Part shown: positions 1 through 9,300 of the stretch, piece after piece
Layout: every line of letters begins with the position of its first letter
Position numbering within the stretch: position 1 is the stretch's first letter
Assembly (NCBI GenBank): GCA_006969385.1
Contig: CP030884.1
Location: 4,892,249 to 4,956,248, forward strand
DNA length: 64,000 nucleotides
Reading direction: 5' to 3'
Origin: Planctomycetaceae bacterium
GTDB lineage: Bacteria; Planctomycetota; Phycisphaerae; UBA1845; UTPLA1
Translations under genes and position numbers: made by a program
Notes under the pieces: generated by a model
Told to the model about the DNA's origin: nothing
What the model saw: the letters and a program-made list of their open reading frames with translations, nothing else
Database searches by the model: none

Positions 1-92
1 ATCAAGGGGTGTTCGTACCCAGAGGTTGGGATTTACGAACCGGTATTATTCATTCCTGTATTTGCACGTAAGCACACCATTGGAGGCAATCC

Positions 93-1052
93 ATGAGTCT
101 CAAAACACGCCGCTCGGCCTTTACCCTCGTCGAACTGCTGACGGTGATGGCGATTATCGTCATCCTGATCGGTATTCTGACGCCCGCCTTGTCTGAATCC
201 CGCAACCGCGCGATCAAGACGGCCATCCGCGCCCAGATCAACGCGCTGTCGGTCGGTCTCGAATCGTTCCGCAACGACCAGGGTGAGTATGTACCATCGA
301 ACCCCGTTCAGTTTGCGAACGTTCAACCCATGCCCGACCCGGAAATGGCTCTATGGGAAGTTGGAACTTCCGCACAGCCTTTGCAGGGTGCCAACCTGTT
401 GGTCGACGCGATGGTGGGTCGCGACTTCCTCGGCTACGACCCCCGCGTGCAGCGTCTAGGCGCAACCGGTGGCGTTTATGATCGCTGGAATGCGAACAAC
501 GACCGACGGCAGCCGTACATTTCGGTGGATGGTGTGGACGTGACCAGCGAAACCGAACCACCGGAAGATCGCGAAGGCCAGTACGCACTCGACGCCACCA
601 TGCAACTTATCGACGGCATTCGCGTGCCGGTATTCCGCGACAAGTTCGGCTGGCCCATCCTCTACTACCGCGCCAATCCAACGGTGACGCAGAATACGCC
701 GATCATCCAAACGCTTCCCGGACAACTCGTCAGTGACGGCGTCTACGATGGCCAAGATAATGCGCAGTTCACCAGTTACACGGGCGGCATGAACCCCCAC
801 GAAATTCAGGATGCGAACATGGGCCTGCCCGTTGCCGACTACACCACTGGCGGCGACCGCCTGACCAACATGTTTGCCGAGTTCATTCGCTCGTTCCGTG
901 CCACGACCTATGATCCGAACAACCCGGTCGACATTCAGTTCCCGCGCCCGGTCAAGAGCGACCGCTTCATCATCCTCAGTGCCGGTCGCGACGGTGCCTA
1001 CGGCACGCTGGATGACGTAGCCAACTTCGAAGTGTTCTCGACCGAACGCTAA
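93..1052 (+). CDS. Prepilin-like protein (type II secretion/type IV pilin N-terminus)
   Basis: The 319-residue product begins with a short basic leader, then the prepilin peptidase and methylation motif AFTLVELLTVMAIIVILIGI: cleavage is expected before F10 and Glu14 is the conserved +5 glutamate. The hydrophobic helix (about residues 10-30) would anchor it in the inner membrane and in a pseudopilus. The long polar C-terminal domain has no family I recognise. It ends in a DGAYGTLDD stretch that resembles the calcium-type ends of planctomycete pseudopilins. ATG 93 is chosen because GGAGG lies 6 bases upstream (82-86). A strong terminator follows, so it is probably monocistronic or the last gene of a unit. 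Role in secretion or DNA uptake is inferred from the N-terminus only. Confidence 0.85.
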   Translation: MSLKTRRSAFTLVELLTVMAIIVILIGILTPALSESRNRAIKTAIRAQINALSVGLESFRNDQGEYVPSNPVQFANVQPMPDPEMALWEVGTSAQPLQGANLLVDAMVGRDFLGYDPRVQRLGATGGVYDRWNANNDRRQPYISVDGVDVTSETEPPEDREGQYALDATMQLIDGIRVPVFRDKFGWPILYYRANPTVTQNTPIIQTLPGQLVSDGVYDGQDNAQFTSYTGGMNPHEIQDANMGLPVADYTTGGDRLTNMFAEFIRSFRATTYDPNNPVDIQFPRPVKSDRFIILSAGRDGAYGTLDDVANFEVFSTER

Positions 1053-1080
1053 GTTCACTGCGAACAACTCAAGCCAATCA

Positions 1081-1119
1081 ACAGCCCGCGACGTTTTCGT
1101 CGCGGGTTGTTTTTGTTTT
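1081..1119 (+). terminator. Rho-independent terminator after the prepilin-like gene
   Basis: A 13-bp stem with one wobble-type mismatch (ACAGCCCGCGACG against CGTCGCGGGTTGT) closes a TTTT loop and is followed by TTTTGTTTT. It lies about 30 bases after the stop of the upstream gene. Confidence 0.9.
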
Positions 1120-1176
1120 ACGGGGTTGGTTGCATGATGTGCGCGCGGGTCATGTATGGATTATCTTTACGCGGGT

Positions 1177-1228
1177 ATGAGACCGTGAGTATCGCGCCGG
1201 CATGCCGACCTAGGCAATGGTTGGTGGT
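1177..1228. repeat. Left copy of ~52-bp direct repeat flanking the transposase island
   Basis: This segment matches 2106-2156 in the same orientation: both contain ATGAG, GTGAGT, CGCG, CATGCCGACCTA and TGGTTGGT in the same order, with scattered substitutions. The opposite strand reads TAGGTCGGCATG, which resembles the GTAGGTCGG-type REP elements associated with tyrosine transposases of the RAYT family. The resemblance is from memory. Confidence 0.6.
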
Positions 1229-1246
1229 ATGATCGTCTACGGGCGG

Positions 1247-1280
1247 GTGCCCCATGTTGGTACTCCAACGTGGGGTCGCG
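1247..1280. repeat. REP-like hairpin, inverted relative to 1950-1984
   Basis: A hairpin CCCCATGTTGG-TACT-CCAACGTGGGG with one mismatch in the stem. Its reverse complement (CGCGA, CCCCA, GTTGGAGTACCAAC, TGGGG, CACCCG) matches the hairpin at 1950-1984, so the two lie in inverted orientation on either side of the transposase gene. Confidence 0.7.
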
Positions 1281-1317
1281 ATTCGTCACGCGGATAACCT
1301 CCCAATGGATCGTGCCG

Positions 1318-1899
1318 CTACCATACAACCGGCCATTGCCCATCCCAATCCATTGCGATAACCGAGCGATCAGCACGTTCGTAAAATCGAAAACTGCTCC
1401 ATCGCCAATCTGCGGCGTCATTAACTAGCCCACGCGTGATCGGGTTCTTATGGCAATAGTCAATTTTCTCCAATAGCGTTTCGAATCGTTTGATATTGAA
1501 GTCGTATCCGCGGGTTTGAAAGATCTGTTGTTTGCCAAATCCGCCGGTCGCCCATTGGTTTAATGGCACCGACCAAAGCTGACCGCGCGATCGCCAAATG
1601 TTGCGCAAACGCTTCTTTCCTTCGAGCCCGACGAAACGCTTAAAGCGGTGGAGTAATATTGATATGGGAATCGGCTCGTCAGAACCGGGTGCGTGGGGAT
1701 AAATAATGAAATGAATATGATCGGGCATGATGACGTAAGCGATCATGCAAACGTTAAAGTCTCTCTGGAGCAGCTTGAAACCATCAATAACAACACGCTT
1801 GAGATCATCGTGCCATAAGAATGCTAGGCGGCGATAGCAAGAAATCGTCCAGAAGTGGATGTGACCAGCTTCATCATATCGGCGCAACTTTGACGGCAT
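1318..1899 (-). CDS. REP-associated tyrosine transposase (Y1/HUH family, RAYT)
   Basis: The 193-residue protein carries the HUH metal motif PDHIHFII (residues ~59-66) and a downstream tyrosine in KIDYCHKNPI followed by WRWSSFRFY, the usual end of the IS200/RAYT Y1 transposase fold. Such enzymes cut and join single-stranded DNA at REP hairpins and move REP sequences rather than forming classical insertion sequences. Here the gene lies between inverted REP-like hairpins (1247-1280, 1950-1984) and an outer pair of direct repeats (1177-1228, 2106-2156). Length is within the family range and there is no frameshift, so it could be active. The start ATG at 1899 has no clear Shine-Dalgarno. Family assignment is strong; activity is inferred. 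Confidence 0.9.
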   Translation of the reverse strand: MPSKLRRYDEAGHIHFWTISCYRRLAFLWHDDLKRVVIDGFKLLQRDFNVCMIAYVIMPDHIHFIIYPHAPGSDEPIPISILLHRFKRFVGLEGKKRLRNIWRSRGQLWSVPLNQWATGGFGKQQIFQTRGYDFNIKRFETLLEKIDYCHKNPITRGLVNDAADWRWSSFRFYERADRSVIAMDWDGQWPVVW

Positions 1900-1949
1900 A
1901 AAGGGGAGTATAACGCAGATGCGTATTTACATTAACGCGCAAGAATAAT

Positions 1950-1984
1950 CGCGAACCCAAGTTGGAGTACCAACTTGGGCCACC
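1950..1984. repeat. REP-like perfect hairpin upstream of the transposase
   Basis: A perfect 10-bp stem, CCCAAGTTGG-AGTA-CCAACTTGGG, flanked by CGCGA and CCACCC. It shares its core with the hairpin at 1247-1280 in inverted orientation, which is the usual BIME arrangement around a RAYT gene. Confidence 0.75.
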
Positions 1985-2105
1985 CGACGGGCTTTGTAGT
2001 ACACCGACGGATTGGGAATGGTCGAGTGCGAACGCGATTGAAACGAAGGGTGCGAAGCCGCTCAGGATAGATTGGGAAAGTTTACCGGTCGATCCGCGCG
2101 ATCGC

Positions 2106-2156
2106 ATGAGCACGTGAGTCGCGCGTTGACATGCCGACCTACACAGTGGTTGGTTG
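2106..2156. repeat. Right copy of ~52-bp direct repeat flanking the transposase island
   Basis: Direct-repeat partner of 1177-1228. The sequence from 1900 to 2292 holds only this copy, the 1950-1984 hairpin and otherwise unremarkable sequence. No gene is supported there. Confidence 0.6.
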
Positions 2157-2292
2157 TTTGGACGATCACGCGCAAAATCACGCTTTGTAAAGCGTACAAC
2201 GTATTTTCGTTTGGGTCGGCATGGCACCCGCGCGCGATTAATCCAGTCGGACCTTCGGAAGTGTTTTCGGGTAAATAAAACGGGGTTCGCGT

Positions 2293-2985
2293 TTACGACT
2301 CGCGTTCGCGCTTGCGCTCTAGGTCGTTGGAGATCATCTTGTAGTTGCGATGATCCTTATATGTCGGGTCGATTTTCAATATTTCGTCGAGCGCGGCTTC
2401 GGCTTTGCCAAAGTCTTTCGAGATAATCGCCGCCCGCGCTTGTTTCTCGAGGTCTTTGATGCGTTCTTCCGGCTTCACGTTCGGCGTCGTCTGCGCGCTA
2501 ATGTCCGTCACGAGGAGCTTGACGCCGTAACGCGCTGCCGCTGCTGTGCCGAACAAAACGCCCGCGATAACGAGATAGCGAACCCAGGGATTTTGGGCCA
2601 CGGTGCCGCCGGCATCGGCCGCGTGAGTAACGACCGTCGGCTTTTTGGGCTTATCGCTTTCGGCGAGTTGGCCCTTCTTCTTTTTGGTGCTGTTTTTCTC
2701 GGTTTTGCCGGCGAGGGCGTCGTAGCTCTCGATGAGCTTGTTGGCCTCATCCTTAAAGCGGGCCTCGTCTTCGGCGCTCTTGGCCTTGACGGCCTGAGCG
2801 GCCTCGTATTTGGCCATGGCGGCTTCGATATCGGCCTTGCTGGCACCGCCCGACGATTTGCTTTTGGCGACCTTGCCCTCGACCGTCACGGGGTTCTTGC
2901 AGCCGGGACAGCGCACCTTTTTGCCCGCCAATTCGTCTTTGGCTTTGAAGCGCTTGCCGCAACTACAGGAAACGATGATTGCCAT
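2293..2985 (-). CDS. Zinc-ribbon membrane protein with C-terminal TPR-like segment
   Basis: I take the start at 2985, giving 230 residues that begin directly with a zinc ribbon: C7, C9, C26 and C29 in SCSCGKRFKAKDELAG and VRCPGC. A longer reading frame extends upstream, but its extra N-terminus is Arg/His-rich and unconvincing. A Lys/Ala/Glu-rich, probably helical linker (about 48-115) leads to one transmembrane segment (about 137-159). A short TPR-like helix pair follows, with FGKAEAALDEILKIDPTYK at about 192-210. This ribbon-plus-helix layout is common among planctomycete proteins of unknown role. Function is unknown; a cytoplasmic metal-binding head with a periplasmic tail, or the reverse, is possible. 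Confidence 0.75.
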   Translation of the reverse strand: MAIIVSCSCGKRFKAKDELAGKKVRCPGCKNPVTVEGKVAKSKSSGGASKADIEAAMAKYEAAQAVKAKSAEDEARFKDEANKLIESYDALAGKTEKNSTKKKKGQLAESDKPKKPTVVTHAADAGGTVAQNPWVRYLVIAGVLFGTAAAARYGVKLLVTDISAQTTPNVKPEERIKDLEKQARAAIISKDFGKAEAALDEILKIDPTYKDHRNYKMISNDLERKRERES

Positions 2986-3168
2986 GGAAAAACCCCGGAC
3001 GCAGGTCCGAAATAACGGTGGGTCGCACGCCTGCCTCTCTCGGTGAATTATTGAAGCCTCACTATTCGATTGCAAGTTTCGCTGGCATACGAAGTTGCCG
3101 TTTATCGGTGACATCCGGGGCCGCATTATGGGGTTGACCGGTAACCCGTGGCTCTTAGCATTTTGAGC

Positions 3169-3759
3169 ATGAGAAATCGCCGTTCTCGACGATTTGCGAT
3201 GACGCTCGTGGAGACGCTGCTTACCATCGGCGTCACGGGCGTCACGCTGTTTTTGGTATCCGGCTGGATGTCGGGGTTGCGCTCCGATGCGCGCCGCGAT
3301 CTCGCCGTACGGATGCTGCGCGATCTCGACGTGGCCCTGGTGCGCTACCGGCGCGATACGGGCCAGTATCCGGTCGGCTACGGAGACGACTCCCGTATCT
3401 CGGCGGTCGTGCATCTATTGGATCATCCGAAGTCGCGGTCGTTGATCGACGCGTTTCCCGCTCTGCTGAAAAAAGGGCCGAACGAAGCGACGCTGGTGGA
3501 CCCGTGGGGGACGCCGTTGCGATTTCTGGGGCCGGATTCAACCGACCCGAAGGTGATCACCAACGACGGGCGGCCCGTGTTTATCTCGGCCGGGCCCGAT
3601 CGCGATTTCGGCGATCATTCGCCCGCCGGGCTGGGCGATAACTTGCGTAGCGACGATCCGGGGCCGGACGGCTTTATCGACGATGTCGCCAAACTGCTGG
3701 CGGAAAAGAACGAGGAACAACCGACCACACGAGGGAGCCCCCTTGAAAAAGACGATTAG
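3169..3759 (+). CDS. Second prepilin-like protein, overlapping pgk
   Basis: A GTG seven codons upstream (3148) is an alternative start. I prefer ATG 3169, which gives MRNRRSRRFAMTLVETLLTI: a basic leader, then an unusual prepilin motif in which the mature protein would start at M12 of AMTLVETLL, with Glu16 at +5 and a hydrophobic helix after it. The remaining ~160 residues contain a VDPWGTPLRF segment typical of type II secretion pseudopilins, followed by an acidic tail. The last 17 bases overlap the start of pgk, so the two genes are probably co-transcribed and translationally coupled, which is an odd pairing. No clear Shine-Dalgarno precedes either start. Function in a pseudopilus is inferred. 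Confidence 0.75.
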   Translation: MRNRRSRRFAMTLVETLLTIGVTGVTLFLVSGWMSGLRSDARRDLAVRMLRDLDVALVRYRRDTGQYPVGYGDDSRISAVVHLLDHPKSRSLIDAFPALLKKGPNEATLVDPWGTPLRFLGPDSTDPKVITNDGRPVFISAGPDRDFGDHSPAGLGDNLRSDDPGPDGFIDDVAKLLAEKNEEQPTTRGSPLEKDD

Positions 3760-4981
3760 CGATATCGATGTCGCGGGTGCGCGCGTGTTGATGCGCGTCG
3801 ACTTCAACGTACCGATCGATAGCAACGGCAAAATCGGCGACGACCGACGGATCGTGATGGCCTTGGAATCGATCCGGGCCGTGATCGATCGTGGCGGTCG
3901 ATTGATCCTCATGAGCCATCTCGGTCGGCCCAAGGGTGCGCCCGATCCGGCATACTCATTGCGCCCCGTCGCCGAGCGGTTGAGTCATCTGATCGAAAGG
4001 CCGGTGGGCTTTGCCGACGATTGCGTTGGAGATGAAGCGGCGAAGAAGGTTGCTACTCTCAAAGACGGTGAAGTGCTGTTGCTCGAAAACCTACGCTTTC
4101 ATGCGGCCGAGAACCTAATCGACAAAGCCGCCAAACGCGGTGAAGAACCGAACACGAACGAACGCAATACGATTGACGCCTTCGCGACGACGTTGGCTTC
4201 CTACGCCGACATCTACTGCAATAACGCGTTTGGCACATGCCACCGCGAACACGTCAGTATGTATGACGTGCCCAAGCGCATGCCGGTCGGTAAGCGCGTC
4301 GTCGGCCATTTGGTCGAGCGCGAATTGAAGTTCTTAGGCGACGCGTTGGCCGAACCGCAACGCCCGTTCTACGCGATACTAGGTGGCGCCAAGGTCAGCG
4401 ACAAAATCGGCGTGATTCAAAACCTGCTGCCGAAGGTTGATGGCATTCTCATCGGCGGCGCGATGGCATACACGTTCCATAAGGCTCGGGGCGTGAACGT
4501 CGGCGCAAGCTTGTGTGAAGATGACAAACTCGATTTGGCACGCGATCTGATGCAACAGGCCGGCGGTAAGATTCAATTGCCCGGCGATAGCGTTTGCGCT
4601 CAAAAGTTGGAAGCGGGCGTAGAAACCAAGACTTGCAAGGGCGATATCGACGACGGCTGGATGGGCCTCGACATCGGCCCGGCCAGCATCGCCGACTATG
4701 CTGAAACGTTGGCCGACGCGAAGACCGTGGTATGGAACGGCCCGATGGGTGTGTTTGAAACGCAGCCATTTGATCGCGGCACGCTTGCGGTAGCCGAAGC
4801 GCTGGCCAAGGCGACTGAAAACGGCGCTACCACGATCATCGGAGGCGGTGATTCGGCGGCCGCCGTTGAGAAAGCGGGCTTGTCATCCAAGATGACGCAT
4901 ATTTCGACGGGCGGCGGCGCGAGTCTCGAGTTTCTCGAAGGCAAGCCGTTTGAGACGATTGCGATTTTGGATGATGCCTAG
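3743..4981 (+). CDS. pgk: Phosphoglycerate kinase
   Basis: Catalyses 1,3-bisphosphoglycerate + ADP = 3-phosphoglycerate + ATP in cytoplasmic glycolysis. All family landmarks are in order: RVDFNVPID, SHLGRPKG, LLLENLRFH, NNAFGTCHREH, LGGAKVSDKIGVIQ, VWNGPMGVFE, GGGDSAAAV and STGGGASLEFLEG. I choose TTG at 3743 as start: GAGGGAG lies just upstream, and the first residues (M)KKTISDID match the family N-terminus. In-frame sequence before that point is the other gene read in a wrong frame. This gives 412 residues, slightly longer than the usual ~390-400. The insertion around residue 130 (KRGEEPNTNERNTID) accounts for some of the extra length. The start lies inside the preceding prepilin-like gene. 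Confidence 0.97.
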   Translation: MKKTISDIDVAGARVLMRVDFNVPIDSNGKIGDDRRIVMALESIRAVIDRGGRLILMSHLGRPKGAPDPAYSLRPVAERLSHLIERPVGFADDCVGDEAAKKVATLKDGEVLLLENLRFHAAENLIDKAAKRGEEPNTNERNTIDAFATTLASYADIYCNNAFGTCHREHVSMYDVPKRMPVGKRVVGHLVERELKFLGDALAEPQRPFYAILGGAKVSDKIGVIQNLLPKVDGILIGGAMAYTFHKARGVNVGASLCEDDKLDLARDLMQQAGGKIQLPGDSVCAQKLEAGVETKTCKGDIDDGWMGLDIGPASIADYAETLADAKTVVWNGPMGVFETQPFDRGTLAVAEALAKATENGATTIIGGGDSAAAVEKAGLSSKMTHISTGGGASLEFLEGKPFETIAILDDA

Positions 4982-5020
4982 CGAGCCGAGTTACTTGCAT
5001 TTGCGATTGGCGGACCGTTT

Positions 5021-5623
5021 ATGAGCAAGCTGATTTTAATTCGCGCAGGACAAACCGATTGGCAGGCGCAAGGCCGGCTGGTCGGCGATACCGATTTACG
5101 CCTAAACGAAGTGGGCCATCAACAAGCGGCCGAAGATGCGGCGGCGATGGTGTCGTTCGCGCCGCACATCGTGCATTGCGGTGGTGATGAACCCTCACGT
5201 CAGACGGCGGCAATCATCGGCAACGAGTTAAAAGTGAAAGTGAAACCGTCGGACGGATTGCGCGAGATGGATCTCGGGCATTGGGAAGGCCTGACGGTGG
5301 ACGCGTTTAAAGAACGTTTCGGCAAAGTCTTCAAACAGTGGCGCAACGATCCGCTTTCCGTCGAGCCACCGGAAGGTGAATCGATCGCGCAGATGCTGGC
5401 GCGCGTGAAGAAAGCGCTCGGCAAAGTCGTCAAAAAGAACGGCAACAAGAAAGCAATGGCGATTGTGCTCGGCGGGTACGCGTATGCGGCCGTTTTGTGC
5501 GACCTGCGCGATGGTGACTTTGAACAATTCTGGAGATACGTTGAAACAGACATTGGCAGCGCGCCGCCGGCTACTTTGATGATTGAAAATCTGGTATTGG
5601 AAGTCTCCGGGGCTATCTCCTGA
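5021..5623 (+). CDS. Histidine-phosphatase-fold protein lacking both catalytic histidines
   Basis: The 200-residue protein follows the phosphoglycerate mutase/histidine phosphatase pattern. It has LILIRAGQTDW at the N-terminus, GRLVGDTDLRLNEVGHQQA, SRQTAAIIG (Arg60), LREMDLGHWEGLT (Glu82) and AIVLGGYAYAAVL near the C-terminus. In active enzymes the first motif is RHG and the last contains HGG. Here Ala9 (codon GCA, 5045-5047) replaces the phosphorylated histidine and Leu150 or Gly stands where the second histidine belongs. The supporting Arg and Glu remain, so the fold may still bind phosphate ligands without turning them over. It lies 39 bases after pgk, probably in one operon. It could be a regulator or sensor of a glycolytic metabolite; this is inference. 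Confidence 0.8.
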   Translation: MSKLILIRAGQTDWQAQGRLVGDTDLRLNEVGHQQAAEDAAAMVSFAPHIVHCGGDEPSRQTAAIIGNELKVKVKPSDGLREMDLGHWEGLTVDAFKERFGKVFKQWRNDPLSVEPPEGESIAQMLARVKKALGKVVKKNGNKKAMAIVLGGYAYAAVLCDLRDGDFEQFWRYVETDIGSAPPATLMIENLVLEVSGAIS

Positions 5624-6314
5624 CGAGGGAGTCAGCCGAGACACCCGTTTTCATTTGCACTCAAATCGCTCTGTCGTTTTCCGCCGGTAGCTTCATCTAC
5701 CTCAGCATCGCGCGCGAAAATTTCTCGGCAGCGCGTGCATAGCACACATCCTTTATCGCACCACAACCTGCAGCAAGTTGACGAAGCCACTGCCACACTG
5801 ACGTATGTCTGACGGTCGTAAGGTGCGGAAAAATGAACGTTTTGAACGTTTCCTTTGCGTCGCACACATCCGTTATAAGAAGCGGAGCACGATAGAAAAC
5901 GAAAAATTGGCGGGAAAATTTGCCTCTTTCCAATATTGGTGCCATAATCGAACCTGTGTTCGAGAGTTGTTTCTTGGACGATTTGGCTTCGCACGCCCTT
6001 TCGTCTGTCGATTAAGCAACTCGCCAAAGTTATGTCACCGCAAATGACTTGACTGATCCACTCACGACCCGGTCGTGAACATCGTCGGATTCGTACGGGA
6101 CGTTCGACGGAGGAGACTGCGCGGTGACTAACAGCATCACACCCAATCCCCCGCGTCATCTGCGGGTCAAAAAAAATCAAAAAATTGTGGTCCGCGCGAC
6201 GACCTTCAACGTCATCAATACGCTTGCGCTTACACAACACGATGGGGGCGACGGATTATCAGCACCTCGCCCTGCCCCCAAACCACTGTCTCTTACCAAA
6301 CAGGAGTTGAGACC
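5624..6314. other. Long gap before the beta-helix gene
   Basis: No convincing gene apart from a doubtful small frame at 6124-6318. Visible structure: a near-identical 15-base motif, CACACATCC(T/G)TTAT, at about 5735 and 5861; tandem GAACGTTT at 5835-5852; and a perfect dyad CACGACC-C-GGTCGTG at 6063-6077 that could be an operator for the downstream gene. An opposite-strand frame across most of the region has no recognisable protein features. Confidence 0.5.
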
Positions 6315-6318
6315 ATGA
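6124..6318 (+). CDS. Possible small leader ORF coupled to the beta-helix gene
   Basis: A GTG-start frame of 64 codons is preceded by GGAGGAG (6109-6115, 8 bases upstream). Its TGA stop overlaps the ATG of the large beta-helix gene as ATGA. The predicted peptide is basic and proline-rich and has no recognisable domain. The ribosome binding site and the coupled stop are the only arguments for it, so it may be a leader peptide or simply transcribed 5' sequence. Confidence 0.25.
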   Translation: MTNSITPNPPRHLRVKKNQKIVVRATTFNVINTLALTQHDGGDGLSAPRPAPKPLSLTKQELRP

Positions 6319-9300
6319 ACACCAACCAACGGAAACAACCTGGCTATTTCAACTACGTTGCGGCGCTCGTCGCAACGCTGGCGATCACGACGATCGCCAG
6401 CGCCGCCACCATTACGGTGCCCGGCGACTTCGCGACCATTCAGGGCGCGATTAACAACGCCGCCGATGGCGACACCATCTTGGTATCGAACGGCTCGTAC
6501 AACGAAACCATCGATATCAATGTACCCAATCTTATCGTGCTATCGGTCAACGGTCGCGACAACTGTCAGATCACCGATAACCCGGCGGCCACGGCTGTCG
6601 TCACGATCAGCGCCCCCGGTGTCACGTTCGGTGCGGTCGGCCAAGGGTTTGAAGTCGTCCACGAAACGGCGAACACGACGCAAGCCTGTCTTGAAATCGA
6701 TAGCGCCAACGTCGGTTTCCCCGGCGTCAACAACGCCAACCCATTAACGATCGCTTATAACCGATTTATGGCCAATCAAGGCCAGTATGGTATCTTGTCG
6801 AACGCCGCCCTCGCTGAATTGGCCGTCACGATCCAAGGCAACATCTTCGCAAAAACGGGTGGTTCCTACAGTTTCCACGAGGCCATCTATTTCGATACGA
6901 CCGCCGTGGGCTCGGTCGGAAATGCGTCCTTCTACACGGTTGACCTGAGCATTCAGAACAACCGTATCGAGGAATTTGACGACTACGGCATTTACGTTGA
7001 TGACGATTGGTACACGACCAATGCCACCATCGCCAACAACGAGATGACCGGTGCGGCTCCCGGCGTCGGTTACGGCTTCTACAGTAGTGACTACATCTAC
7101 GATTACTCGAACGTATCGATCGTCAACAACGACATCAGCGTCTGCGACTACGGCATTTACACATACTACGCTGAAAACGGCGCGACGCTGCATATCGACA
7201 ACAACACCGTCTCGGACTTTAGTTCCTACGGCATCTATCACGAGTACGTGAAATACGGTAGCGATCTGACGATTAACGGCAACACGATCACCGGTAACGG
7301 CACCGCAGATTACGGCGTCTACCTCTACGAGTTAGACGAAGGCTGTACCGGCCAGGTCAACGGCAACACCATCACTCAAGTCGACTACGCCCCGATCTAC
7401 TGGGAGTACATCTACTACTCGATGGGTGAAGTCAATGACAACGAAATTACGGGTAACAGCTCGGATTACGGTGTCTATTTCTATTACTTCGAAGCGTCGC
7501 TCTTCGAAATGTTGAACAACAACGTCAGCGGCTACGACAACTACGGCCTCTATTTCGATGACTACATTGAGGCCGGCGGCGAAGCGCACTTCTCCGGTAA
7601 CACCTTTGAAGGCGACGGCACCGGCTCCGGCATGGAATTCACCGACTACTTCGAATACGGTCCGCGCGTCTATATCGAGAACAACACCATTACCGAATTC
7701 GACAGCTACGGGATCTACATCTACGAGCTGTACGAGGGCGGCAAGTGTTACGTACGCGGCAACAACCTGACGGCGGCCAACGGCACCAGCGCCGATGGTA
7801 TCTACTGGGAATACATCGAAGATGGCGGTGGTTACGGCGAAATCTCGGGCAACACCGTCAACATGAATGAGAGCAGCAGCTACGGCATCTATTTCTATTA
7901 CCTGAATTACGGTGCCGATCTGTTCATTCTCAACAACAACGTCTCGGGCTATCAGGACACCGGCTTGTATTTCGATGATTACATCGAATATGGCGCCACC
8001 TGCACGATCTCCGGCAATACGTTCACCGGCGATCCGGCGACCGGTTCGACCAACGGTATCGACATCACCGATTACGTCGAATACGGCGGTTGGCTGACGA
8101 TCAGTGACAACGTAATCAGCGAATTCACCGACTACGGCATTTACACGTATTACGCCTACGAAGGTTCGAACATCTTCATCACGGGCAATACGATCAATGC
8201 ACGCGCCAATTCCGCCAACGCCTACGGCATTTACTCGGAATACGCCGAGTACGGTGGTGAGATTAGCATTCTCAATAACACCATCGACATGAACAACAGC
8301 GATCAGTCGGCGATCTATCTGTATTACATCGGTTATGGATCGATCGTGCACGTGAATGGAAACGTTTGCACGGAGTACCAGGATGCCGGTCTGTACGTCG
8401 ATGACTACATCGAATACGGAAGCGAATTGAACGTTCGTAACAATCAGTTCAATGCGGCTGCTAGCGCACCGTCCAGCTACGGGGTCTTGATCGAAGACTA
8501 CGTCTACGAAGGCTCGTACTTCGAGTGCACCGGTAACACCATCACCAACTTCGATGATACCGGTATATGGACGTACTATGCCGAGTACGGCAGTAACATC
8601 ATCGCCGACAACAATACGATTACCGGCGTCGAAAGTGGCGCGGATCACGGCATTTACTGCGATAGCACGACCGAGTACGGCTGTTTCTTCAACTCATTCA
8701 GTGGCAACACCATCAGCAATATCGGTACCGGTGCCGGCAGCTCGGGGATCGCTCTATACGAATTGTACGAAGGGGCGTTCTGGGATGTGTACGACAACAC
8801 GATCACCGGCAATGGCACGATGGAAGATGCCATCTACGTCGATGACTACATCGAATACGGCTCGGAAGTCGATATCCGTCGCAACCAAGCCAGCGGTTAC
8901 ACCCGTGCCGGCGTTTACTTGGGTGGCGATCTGACTTACGGTGCTTGGCTCTATATCGTTGACAACATCTTCGAGGGTGGTGATTACGGCTTCTTCACGG
9001 CTGACTACCTCGACGATGGCGCGAGCCTTATCATCGTCAAGAACATCTTCGAAGGCTTCGGCGATACCGGCTTGTATTTCACCGACTATCTGGACGCCAG
9101 CTATGTCGAAGTAAGGGAAAACCAATTCTTCGGTAGCTCGGCCAACGCCGGTATCGACGTGACGGTGGACTGCAACGAAGGGACGGAGTTCCTTGCTCGC
9201 GACAACTGCTTCACCGGCATGACCGACGGTGCGATCATCAACGACATCCTCGAAACAGCGATCGTCACGTTCCGCGGCAATGACTTCTCGGGATGTACCG

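Noticed and set aside
5632..6240. 202-codon minus-strand frame in the gap before the beta-helix gene
   Set aside because: Irregular composition, no start signal and no features; treated as non-coding.
7332..8648. 438-codon minus-strand frame across the beta-helix repeats
   Set aside because: It mirrors the repeat periodicity of the opposite strand and lacks a ribosome site; the plus-strand protein is clearly the real product.
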